Source of the DNA: Wolbachia pipientis | Lineage (GTDB): Bacteria > Pseudomonadota > Alphaproteobacteria > Rickettsiales > Anaplasmataceae | Assembly (NCBI RefSeq): GCF_023661085.1 | Contig: NZ_JAHDJT010000010.1 | Coordinates: 1 to 14,814 of the forward strand | Direction: 5' to 3' | Length of the DNA: 14,814 nucleotides | In this document: in pieces, positions 7,446 to 13,697 of the stretch | How the letters are laid out: every line of letters begins with the position of its first letter | Numbering within the stretch: position 1 is the first letter of the stretch | Program-made: the position numbers and the translations under genes | Notes under the pieces: model-generated | What the model saw: only the letters and a program-made list of their open reading frames with translations | What the model was told of the DNA's origin: nothing | Database searches by the model: none

Positions 7446-8373
7446 GATTAAATATATCCTTTCAGTTGACGGAGGAGGCATAAGGGGCATAATACCAGCC
7501 ATAATATTAGCAGAAATAGAAAAAAGAACAAGAAGAACTATAGCTGAAATCTTTAACTTAATGGCAGAAACCTCAACCGGTGGAATTGTTGTAGCAGGAT
7601 TATGTAAAAAAGATAAACAAGGAAACCCTCAATATTCAGCCAATGATTTAGTCGAGCTTTACCAAAAATACGGGTCATATATTTTCAAGTCTTCATTCTT
7701 CAGGCGATCAATATTATCTTGGTTTAACTGTACACAATACCCACATAAAAATATTGAGTATGTACTTCATAAATATTTTGGCAATGATGTCTTTAAAAAC
7801 ACTTTAAGTAATGTGTTGATTACGAGTTACGATATTCACAATAACTGCCCATTTTTCTTCAAAAGCTGGAAAGAGGATAGAAATTTTATTAAATTAAGGG
7901 ATGTATTAAGAGCAGCAACTGCAGCACCTACTTACTTTGCACCTAAATATCTTAAAATCAACCACAAGGAAATGGTATTAGTGGATGGAGGGGTTTTTGC
8001 AAATAATCCAGCGGCTTGTGCTTATGCTAGTGGTAAAAGGTTATTTCCAAATGATGATATTCTACTGTTATCGGTAGGTACTGGCAGAACAGATAGAAGC
8101 ATAGAGTATGCCAATTCAAAGAGATTTGGAAAAATAGGCTGGATAAAACCACTAATACATGTGATGTTTTCTTCAAGTTTAGATGCAGTAAACTATCAAC
8201 TTAATCAAGTTATAGCTGATAAATATATACGTATACAATCGCAATTAAAAATAGCATCACCTGACATGGATAATATTACATCAAAAAATATCAAATCTCT
8301 TCAGCAAGAGGCAAATGCAATGATAGAGGACAATCAGAAAGCGATAGAGAAATTCTGTGATGTTATATCTTGA
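7444..8373 (+). CDS. Patatin-like phospholipase with altered nucleophile elbow
   Basis: A 309-residue patatin-family lipid acyl hydrolase (phospholipase A type). The oxyanion motif DGGGIRG is at residues 9-15, and the catalytic Asp is in VDGGVFANNPA (Asp181). The nucleophile Ser44 lies in AETSTGG, so the first Gly of the usual GxSxG is Glu42 (GAA at 7567-7569). GGA to GAA is one transition. The family normally has GTSTGG, and a Glu there may hinder the tight elbow turn, so activity is doubtful although the dyad remains. ATG 7444 places DGGGIRG at the usual distance from the N-terminus; the GTG at 7342 would add a stretch wholly antisense to pld. No signal peptide is seen. Patatins occur in WO phages and in Rickettsia, where they are thought to act on membranes. 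Confidence 0.92.
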   Translation: MIKYILSVDGGGIRGIIPAIILAEIEKRTRRTIAEIFNLMAETSTGGIVVAGLCKKDKQGNPQYSANDLVELYQKYGSYIFKSSFFRRSILSWFNCTQYPHKNIEYVLHKYFGNDVFKNTLSNVLITSYDIHNNCPFFFKSWKEDRNFIKLRDVLRAATAAPTYFAPKYLKINHKEMVLVDGGVFANNPAACAYASGKRLFPNDDILLLSVGTGRTDRSIEYANSKRFGKIGWIKPLIHVMFSSSLDAVNYQLNQVIADKYIRIQSQLKIASPDMDNITSKNIKSLQQEANAMIEDNQKAIEKFCDVIS

Positions 8374-8469
8374 TACGTCAAATTCTGAAAAGCTAAACAA
8401 GTTTTTAGAATAGATATATTAAACACATAACTATTTTTACTTATATCTTAATATATTGTTTAACACAAT

Positions 8470-9462
8470 TCAATTTTCACACTCATCAGCAGTTAGGCCA
8501 CTTGCTCGCACAATAATATCAATAGCAACACCTTCCTTAACTAGATCTTTTGCAATCTTGATTTTCTCTGCTTTTTTAACCTTTTCTTTACCAGTTTGCA
8601 TTCCTTCAGATAAAGATCTGGCTACCGTATCCAGTAATTCTTGATCCTCAATTTTTTCGCATTTACCTACAAACCTAAAAACTGGCTCATTTTCATATTC
8701 TGTTAGTCCAAGAGCTTTAATGTTAACTGATAATGTCTTTGCTATCTTATATAATATTTCAATTGGAATGTCTGTATATCCTCGTTCATAGTCGTGTATT
8801 TCTTTAGGTGTTGAACCGATTTTATTTGCCAAGTCCTCCTGAGTGTATTCCCATATTAATCTCTGCTCTTTTATCCTTTTCCCCACTTTGTGGAGTATAG
8901 AATCAGTACAAATTTCTTTCTCTATATCATCATATTCATAAGTAGATAAGCGAGTCACTTGGGAAATAATATCAACTGAAACTCCTTCTTTCACTAGATT
9001 CTTTGCTACTTCTATTTTCGCTTCTTCTTGGCTAATTTTCTCGCTAATATATACAAACCTTACTAATGGATACAGCTTCTTGCGTAATTCCTGATCCTTA
9101 ATTTCTCTATGTATTTTTGTTAGATAGACTATTTCTTTATCCTCATCTTCATACCAACTGTTTTCTCTTAGTACTGTTGGTTCTGGAAGTAGATCTATAA
9201 CATTGACTGACAATGCTCCTGCTATTATATACGATTCTTTGATTGTAATAGCCTTGCACCCTAGTTCAAAGTTATGTATTTCCTTATGTGTTAAACCAAT
9301 TTTTCTTGCTAATTTTGCCTGAGTATACCCTTGTACTATCCTACAACCTTCTATTTTTTCCCTAGCTCGTAGCTCAATATGCTCTGAATTATCATAGATA
9401 AGTCCTCTAAAAGCTGTTTTTCCTACAGAAGCAAACATATATTCTATCACAAAAAAATCCAC
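8470..9462 (-). CDS. Double-HTH regulator R1 (XRE type, internally duplicated)
   Basis: A 330-residue protein built as two similar halves. HTH1 at about 33-92 is diverged (REKIEGCRIVQGYTQAKLAR, EIHNFELG). It is followed by a helical linker and EAKIEVAKNLVKEGVSVDII (147-166). HTH2 at about 192-252 is more typical (VGKRIKEQRL, YTQEDLANKIG, EIHDYERG), again followed by linker and KIKIAKDLVKEGVAIDIIVR (300-319). HTHs of this type bind DNA; the 'AKxLVKEG' tails resemble the C-terminal element of Rpn/PD-(D/E)XK transposase-like proteins and may mediate protein contacts. The start is uncertain: GTG 9462 is the longest, ATG 9438 is the alternative, and neither has a clear ribosome binding site. It lies 22 bases after R2 on the same strand. 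Such regulators are common next to WO prophages; the target is unknown. Confidence 0.85.
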   Translation of the reverse strand: MDFFVIEYMFASVGKTAFRGLIYDNSEHIELRAREKIEGCRIVQGYTQAKLARKIGLTHKEIHNFELGCKAITIKESYIIAGALSVNVIDLLPEPTVLRENSWYEDEDKEIVYLTKIHREIKDQELRKKLYPLVRFVYISEKISQEEAKIEVAKNLVKEGVSVDIISQVTRLSTYEYDDIEKEICTDSILHKVGKRIKEQRLIWEYTQEDLANKIGSTPKEIHDYERGYTDIPIEILYKIAKTLSVNIKALGLTEYENEPVFRFVGKCEKIEDQELLDTVARSLSEGMQTGKEKVKKAEKIKIAKDLVKEGVAIDIIVRASGLTADECEN

Positions 9463-9484
9463 TATTGGCTAAGTTTTTATGAAA

Positions 9485-10405
9485 TCACAAAAATTTCTCA
9501 ATCATATAATTTGTTAAGCCTGTCGTTTGCAAGATAATATCAACAGAAATTCCTTCTTTCACTAAATTCCTTGCAACTTCAATCTTCTTTTCCTCTCTGA
9601 CCTTTTCTCTACAAACATGTATACCTTTAAATAAAGACTTGATTAGCATATCGCGTAATTCCCGACTCTCAATCTTTTTGTATTCTTCTATCAACTTTGA
9701 TAGCTTTTCTTCCGCTTCACTATCCTCATCTGATTCGGGAAGTAGATCTATGATACTGATTGATAATACCTTTGCTATTTCATCTAACATTTCAAGTGAG
9801 ACAGCAGCTCTCCCTTGTTCATACTCGTATATTCCTTGATTTGTTATGCCAACTTTATTCGCTAAATCTTTTTGTGTATATCCTCGTATCAATCTCCACT
9901 CTTTTATCCTTTGCCCTACTTTGTATGGAACCGGAATTTTGTTCTCCTCATACTCACCAATAGATAAGTTAGTTGTTCGAGAGATAACATGAGCAGAAAC
10001 TCCTACTTTCATCAAACCCCTTGCTACTTCTATTTTTACCGCTTTTCTGCTTCTTTCCTCACTCAAACGAATAAATTTGGTTAATAAATAAAATACCTCG
10101 CTTAATTCTTTATCTTTATAACCCTTTACTAAATTTAATATTTCTTCATCTTCAAAATATCTTTTTTCATCTGGTAGTGTTTCTCTACAAACTAGACCTT
10201 TAACATTTACTGATAATGCTTCTGCTATAGCATATAATTTCTTAATTGGAATTTTACGACTCCCTTTTTCATATTGCAGTATTGCCCAGCACTTTACACC
10301 AACCTTCTCCGCTAAATCCTTCTGAGTATACCCTCTCTCTAACCTCCAACTTTTCACTTTTTGCCCTACCTCACAGTCTAGACTTTTTTCCATACAAAGA
10401 ACCAT
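9485..10405 (-). CDS. Double-HTH regulator R2 (XRE type, internally duplicated)
   Basis: A 306-residue protein with the same plan as R1. HTH1 is at about 12-72 (VGQKVKSWRLERGYTQKDLA, ILQYEKGSRKIPI). The first tail KIEVARGLMKVGVSAHVISR is at 124-143. HTH2 is at about 162-224 (VGQRIKEWRLIRGYTQKDLA, GIYEYEQGRAAVSLEMLDEI). The second tail KIEVARNLVKEGISVDIILQ is at 274-293. It is clearly closer to R3 than to R1; residues 162-224 are nearly identical to R3, and the DNA is visibly similar too. The start is ATG 10405, with a second in-frame ATG four codons later; neither has a strong ribosome binding site. It follows the 398-aa gene by 74 bases, which hold an inverted repeat. Confidence 0.87.
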   Translation of the reverse strand: MVLCMEKSLDCEVGQKVKSWRLERGYTQKDLAEKVGVKCWAILQYEKGSRKIPIKKLYAIAEALSVNVKGLVCRETLPDEKRYFEDEEILNLVKGYKDKELSEVFYLLTKFIRLSEERSRKAVKIEVARGLMKVGVSAHVISRTTNLSIGEYEENKIPVPYKVGQRIKEWRLIRGYTQKDLANKVGITNQGIYEYEQGRAAVSLEMLDEIAKVLSISIIDLLPESDEDSEAEEKLSKLIEEYKKIESRELRDMLIKSLFKGIHVCREKVREEKKIEVARNLVKEGISVDIILQTTGLTNYMIEKFL

Positions 10406-10434
10406 ACATATAATATTTTCTACTATAGCTCAAA

Positions 10435-10465
10435 GGCTCCAGATATAATGGTAGACTCTGGAACC
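10435..10465. repeat. Inverted repeat between the 398-aa gene and R2
   Basis: Arms 10435-10443 (GGCTCCAGA) and 10457-10465 (TCTGGAACC) pair over 8 of 9 positions around a 13-base loop. On the - strand it lies after the stop of the 398-aa gene and about 30-60 bases before the R2 start. It could be a terminator, but only TTT follows the stem, or an operator for an HTH protein. The function is not decided by sequence. Confidence 0.45.
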
Positions 10466-10479
10466 TTAAAATAAATGAA

Positions 10480-11676
10480 TTAAAGCCCCCTACAAGTTTC
10501 TTTACTATTTTCACGTACTTTATCTACCCATGAAGACAATTTTTCACTTGGGCTATCAACCTCCTTCATAAGCTGCTTGCTATTCCATATGCCACATCTC
10601 ATAAAACTTCCCTTTTCTACTGCTTCTTTAAGTTTTACTCCAGCAAAAAGACAATTTTTTCCTATTTCTTCGCCTCTTTCTTGTAATTTAGACCACATTT
10701 CCTTATTTTCTACTCTGACTTGTACTTGATCATATTTTTTTACATCGTGGTACAATATAATATCTAGCTTACCAATGCTTGTAGGAAATTCTAATATAAT
10801 AGAGCTTCCATCTGACATATCGATATAGTTTCTTATACCTCCCTTCTCACTTTTAACCTCAACTGCATCATTGCCAATTTTTAAAATATTACTTCCTAGC
10901 TCTCTTTTTGCTTCCAGTATTTTGGCTACCTCTACCTTGCTATCCCCAGAAAATTCTATATACGATGTTGTATTATCTATTTCAACATCTATTAATTCTC
11001 CTTCTTGCACAGCACTTTCGCCAGCTTTCTCTAGTTCTTCTAGTCTCTCATCTATATGTGGCTGAACTTCTGGTTGTAGCTCATTATAGATTTCACCTAT
11101 CAATTTATTCTCCAATAAAGTATCATGAAACTCTGCACCGTTTAGCATTAATTTACGTATTAGCTTTTTACGATCAGCCTTATCAAATTTATGAAAATGT
11201 GTGCCCAGTATCACATATTCCGCGAGGCTCCACTCTCCATCATTACATGCATTTAGCCTTGCTCCAGCAGCTAGTGCTTCGTCTACAACCTTGTGCAGTT
11301 CATTTGGACTTTTTGCTCTTACCACAGCACTCTTAAACCAGCTCAACTTTTCTGCACTTGGCTTTATTTTTTTCAAAGCTGAAGCAAATGGATTTTTATC
11401 TTCTTGATCACTTACAGGTTTTGTGCCATAAACATAGTCAAATCCTTTCCCATAGTTGATTTTGTTTTCGCGAACTTCTCTACCAGGGAAAGGTGCTATT
11501 TCTTCAGGCTTTTTAGCCTTATTAATTTTGCTTACAAAGGTGGATTGCTCCTTAGTACGACCAATTCCTACAATAGCATTTAACACCTCACCTTTTGATA
11601 ATCTATCAAGATCAATGTTTAACTCGTAAGTACCTCCTTCTTGATCATCAAAAGGTACAATTATTTTATTAACCAT
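10480..11676 (-). CDS. Uncharacterised 398-aa protein of the regulator block
   Basis: I do not recognise a family. The protein is soluble, with no signal peptide or membrane segment. The N-terminus (VNKIIVPFDDQEGGTYELNI) is followed by a charged linker. At about 119-185 there is a helical stretch that reads like degenerate ankyrin repeats (NELHKVVDEALAAGARLNAC, KKLIRKLMLNGAEF). An acidic helix (VQPHIDERLEELEKAGESAV) follows, and then a strand-rich C-terminal half (SYIEFSGDSKVEVAKILEAK, YIDMSDGSSIILEFPTSIGK). The start ATG 11676 has a strong GGAGG 5 bases upstream and a good promoter match further up, so it is probably well expressed. From memory, a conserved protein of unknown function lies near radC and the regulators in wMel WO-B; homology would need a search. 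Confidence 0.8.
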   Translation of the reverse strand: MVNKIIVPFDDQEGGTYELNIDLDRLSKGEVLNAIVGIGRTKEQSTFVSKINKAKKPEEIAPFPGREVRENKINYGKGFDYVYGTKPVSDQEDKNPFASALKKIKPSAEKLSWFKSAVVRAKSPNELHKVVDEALAAGARLNACNDGEWSLAEYVILGTHFHKFDKADRKKLIRKLMLNGAEFHDTLLENKLIGEIYNELQPEVQPHIDERLEELEKAGESAVQEGELIDVEIDNTTSYIEFSGDSKVEVAKILEAKRELGSNILKIGNDAVEVKSEKGGIRNYIDMSDGSSIILEFPTSIGKLDIILYHDVKKYDQVQVRVENKEMWSKLQERGEEIGKNCLFAGVKLKEAVEKGSFMRCGIWNSKQLMKEVDSPSEKLSSWVDKVRENSKETCRGL

Positions 11677-11681
11677 ATTAG

Positions 11682-11686
11682 CCTCC
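11682..11686 (-). promoter_or_regulatory. Strong ribosome binding site for the 398-aa gene
   Basis: On the - strand AGCGGAGG precedes the ATG at 11676, with the GGAGG core 5 bases away. It is the best Shine-Dalgarno match among the - strand genes and supports this start. Confidence 0.65.
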
Positions 11687-11762
11687 GCTATTAAATATAC
11701 TTTACTAAGTCTATAACCAACTTTATTACTTTATTATTAATTCAATATATACTTTCTCATTA

Positions 11763-11791
11763 ATTATAAACAATGATTAATGTGATTGCAA
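11763..11791 (-). promoter_or_regulatory. Sigma-70-type promoter for the 398-aa gene
   Basis: On the - strand TTGCAA (11786-11791) and TATAAT (11763-11768) are separated by exactly 17 bases. The -10 is perfect and the -35 matches 4 of 6. It lies in the 170-base gap after radC and would give a leader of about 80 bases. The AT-rich background makes chance matches common. Confidence 0.5.
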
Positions 11792-11846
11792 ATACTTTCT
11801 TCATTCAAGTAGTTAAACAACTCATGAAAATCTTCAAACATCTGCT

Positions 11847-12521
11847 TTATAACAGTCCTTGCTCTTTAAAGCTAAAATACCCAACACTTGTGATGATAAT
11901 GTGATCCAGCAACCTAATCCCTATAGTCTGACAAGCTTTAGCCAAGTCTTTAGTTACAGCTTCATCCTCATCAGATGGCTTTAACCTTCCTTCTGGGTGG
12001 TTATGCGATATTATTATTGACGTCGCTTTTCTTATTAATGCCTTTCTTGTTACTTCTCTTATGTAAAAAGGTACCTTATCCACTGTACCAGTGAACACTT
12101 CTTCCCCCTTTAAACGGCACTTTTGATCAAAATATATTATTTTCATCTTTTCCTCCTCTGAATAACCAATACTCACCCTCAAATATTTTACTATGGTTTC
12201 CAAGTTATCCATTACAGGTCCTTTCTTTAACTCTTCTCTTGGTACTCTCTTTGCAGCTTCCTTTAGGCATAAAATTACTGCTACTGTAGAGTCAGTTATC
12301 CCTTCTATAGTTTTCAAGTCATCTATTTCCTGGCCTAAAACTCCTCCTATTCCAAAACTATCTATTAGCTTTCTAGCAATAATTCGAGCTTCTTCCCTGT
12401 CATGCACTGCACTTAGAAACGTTTCTATTACTTCACGATCAAGTAGAGCTTTACCGTTGCTTTCTAATGCTCTGAATTCTATTTCTTCTCTACGATCTTT
12501 ACTGTTTTCCTTATTATTCAT
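11847..12521 (-). CDS. radC: RadC/UPF0758-family JAB (JAMM) protein
   Basis: A 224-residue protein with the normal RadC layout. A helix-hairpin-helix region lies at about 55-92 (DSFGIGGVLG, LKTIEGITDSTVAVILCLKE). The JAB/MPN domain follows from about 105, with GEEVFTGTVDKVPFYIREVT and the metal motif SHNHPEGRLKPSDED (His173, His175, Asp186). The ligands are complete; Ser177 of the usual HNHPSG is Glu. RadC proteins are often on mobile elements; the old DNA-repair label is doubtful and the enzymatic role is unclear. ATG 12521 has GAAGGG 8 bases upstream. It lies between R3 and the 398-aa gene, all on the - strand. WO prophages and Octomom of wMel carry homologues. Confidence 0.9.
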   Translation of the reverse strand: MNNKENSKDRREEIEFRALESNGKALLDREVIETFLSAVHDREEARIIARKLIDSFGIGGVLGQEIDDLKTIEGITDSTVAVILCLKEAAKRVPREELKKGPVMDNLETIVKYLRVSIGYSEEEKMKIIYFDQKCRLKGEEVFTGTVDKVPFYIREVTRKALIRKATSIIISHNHPEGRLKPSDEDEAVTKDLAKACQTIGIRLLDHIIITSVGYFSFKEQGLL

Positions 12522-12588
12522 AAAAATTACCCTTCACTAATAACAAAATGTTTTTATATATTTACTGCTGTTTTTTGTCAGCATTGGC

Positions 12589-12617
12589 ATAAAGCCATAG
12601 CTTTTGAGTGAAGTCAA
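12589..12617 (-). promoter_or_regulatory. Possible promoter for radC-like gene
   Basis: On the - strand TTGACT (12612-12617) and CTTTAT (12589-12594) are 17 bases apart in the 169-base gap between R3 and radC. The -35 is good and the -10 poor (3 of 6). The gap also holds a short TGCTG/CAGCA hairpin with a T-rich loop and is otherwise AT-rich, with no further gene seen. Confidence 0.3.
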
Positions 12618-12690
12618 ATCAATTTTTCAATCTTTTTTACTTATTTTTTCATCAAAAAGTAAAGATATTAATAGATACTGATTTTTTATT

Positions 12691-13629
12691 TTAAATTTGT
12701 TGAATTTCGTCTAAAGAGATGCCCACTGTTTTTAAAATAATATTGATAGAAATTCCTTCCTTAACTAAATTCTTTGCAATTTTCATCTTTTCTATTTTCT
12801 TTACTTTCTCTTTGCAAACTTGTATGCTTTCAAGCAGAGACTTTATTAGTACATTACGTAGTTCTTGGCTTTTAATCTTTTTGTATTCTTCTATTAACCT
12901 TGATAGCTCTGCTCCACTATTCTCATTTTCTGTTGTTTCTGGAAGCAGATCTGTAATATTAATTAGTAGTACCTTTGCCATTTCATCTAACATTTCAAGT
13001 GAAACAGCAGCTCGTCCTTGTTCATATTCATATATTCTTTGATTTATTATACCCACTTTACTTGCTAAATCTTCCTGAGTGTATCCTCTTCTCAACCTCC
13101 ATTCTTTTATTCTTTGACCTACTTTATACGGAATGGAAATTTTTTTCTCATCATTATCATATTCATCAATAGATAAACTGGTCGTTTGAGAGATAACATG
13201 AGAAGAAACTCCTTCCTTAACTAAACCCTTTGCCACCTCTACTTTTACTGCCTTTCCACTCTCTTCCTCACTAATACGGATGAATTTAGTTAATAAATAA
13301 AACGTTTCGCGTAATTCTTGATCCTTAATCTCTTTATGTCTTCTTACTAGATTTAATATCTCTTCTTCCTCATACCTTTCCTCATTTGATACTTCTTGCC
13401 CGCAAGCTAGGTCTCTAGCAGTTGTTGATAATGCTTCTGCTAATTCATATAACTTCTTAATTGAAATTCTGCGTGTTCCTTTTTCATATTGCAGTATTAC
13501 CTGATATGTTGTTCCGATTTTTTTTGCTAAATCTTTTTGAGTATATCCCTCTGCTAATCTACGATTTCTTACTTCCTGTCCTATTACTTTGTAATCTAAA
13601 AAATTAGAGCATTTATTCTCTTTTTTCAC
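12691..13629 (-). CDS. Double-HTH regulator R3 (XRE type, internally duplicated)
   Basis: A 312-residue protein with two repeats of HTH, linker and tail. HTH1 is at about 15-75 (IGQEVRNRRLAEGYTQKDLA, VILQYEKGTRRISI). Tail 1 KVEVAKGLVKEGVSSHVISQ is at 129-148. HTH2 is at about 169-231 (VGQRIKEWRLRRGYTQEDLA, RIYEYEQGRAAVSLEMLDEM). Tail 2 KMKIAKNLVKEGISINIILK is at 281-300. It is the close paralogue of R2. The start is GTG 13629, supported by GGAG 8 bases upstream and by a promoter match in the gap after mutL. It lies between mutL and radC in the same orientation, the order I recall for wMel Octomom, where WD0508 is the regulator. Its targets are unknown. Confidence 0.87.
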   Translation of the reverse strand: MKKENKCSNFLDYKVIGQEVRNRRLAEGYTQKDLAKKIGTTYQVILQYEKGTRRISIKKLYELAEALSTTARDLACGQEVSNEERYEEEEILNLVRRHKEIKDQELRETFYLLTKFIRISEEESGKAVKVEVAKGLVKEGVSSHVISQTTSLSIDEYDNDEKKISIPYKVGQRIKEWRLRRGYTQEDLASKVGIINQRIYEYEQGRAAVSLEMLDEMAKVLLINITDLLPETTENENSGAELSRLIEEYKKIKSQELRNVLIKSLLESIQVCKEKVKKIEKMKIAKNLVKEGISINIILKTVGISLDEIQQI

Positions 13630-13637
13630 ATTTTATA

Positions 13638-13641
13638 CTCC
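13638..13641 (-). promoter_or_regulatory. Ribosome binding site deciding the GTG start of R3
   Basis: GGAG on the - strand stands 8 bases before GTG 13629. No in-frame ATG is available nearby, so this site supports a GTG start. Confidence 0.5.
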
Positions 13642-13660
13642 ATAACCAGAAGAGCTATCA

Positions 13661-13690
13661 CGTATACCTAATTGGGAACCTTTTTGACAA
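13661..13690 (-). promoter_or_regulatory. Promoter for regulator R3
   Basis: On the - strand TTGTCA (13685-13690, 5 of 6) and TATACG (13661-13666, 4 of 6) are 18 bases apart, just after the mutL stop. The predicted RNA start is about 25 bases before the GTG. The spacer contains AAGGTTCC, which also occurs in the inverted repeat before R2. This suggests R3 can be transcribed apart from mutL. Confidence 0.45.
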
Positions 13691-13697
13691 ACTGAAC

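Noticed and set aside
8383..8410. Hairpin after the patatin (TTCTGAAAA with TTTTTAGAA) as a terminator
   Set aside because: The stem is almost all A-T with a wobble pair and lacks a T tract after it; in such AT-rich DNA this is expected by chance.
12193..12540. 115-codon open frame on the + strand opposite radC
   Set aside because: Fully antisense to a gene with intact HhH and JAB motifs; low-complexity Ser/Leu-rich translation typical of a shadow frame.
12571..12603. Small hairpins TGCTG/CAGCA and TGGC/GCCA before radC as riboswitch or ncRNA
   Set aside because: Stems are only 4-5 bp with no conserved riboswitch core; not supportable.
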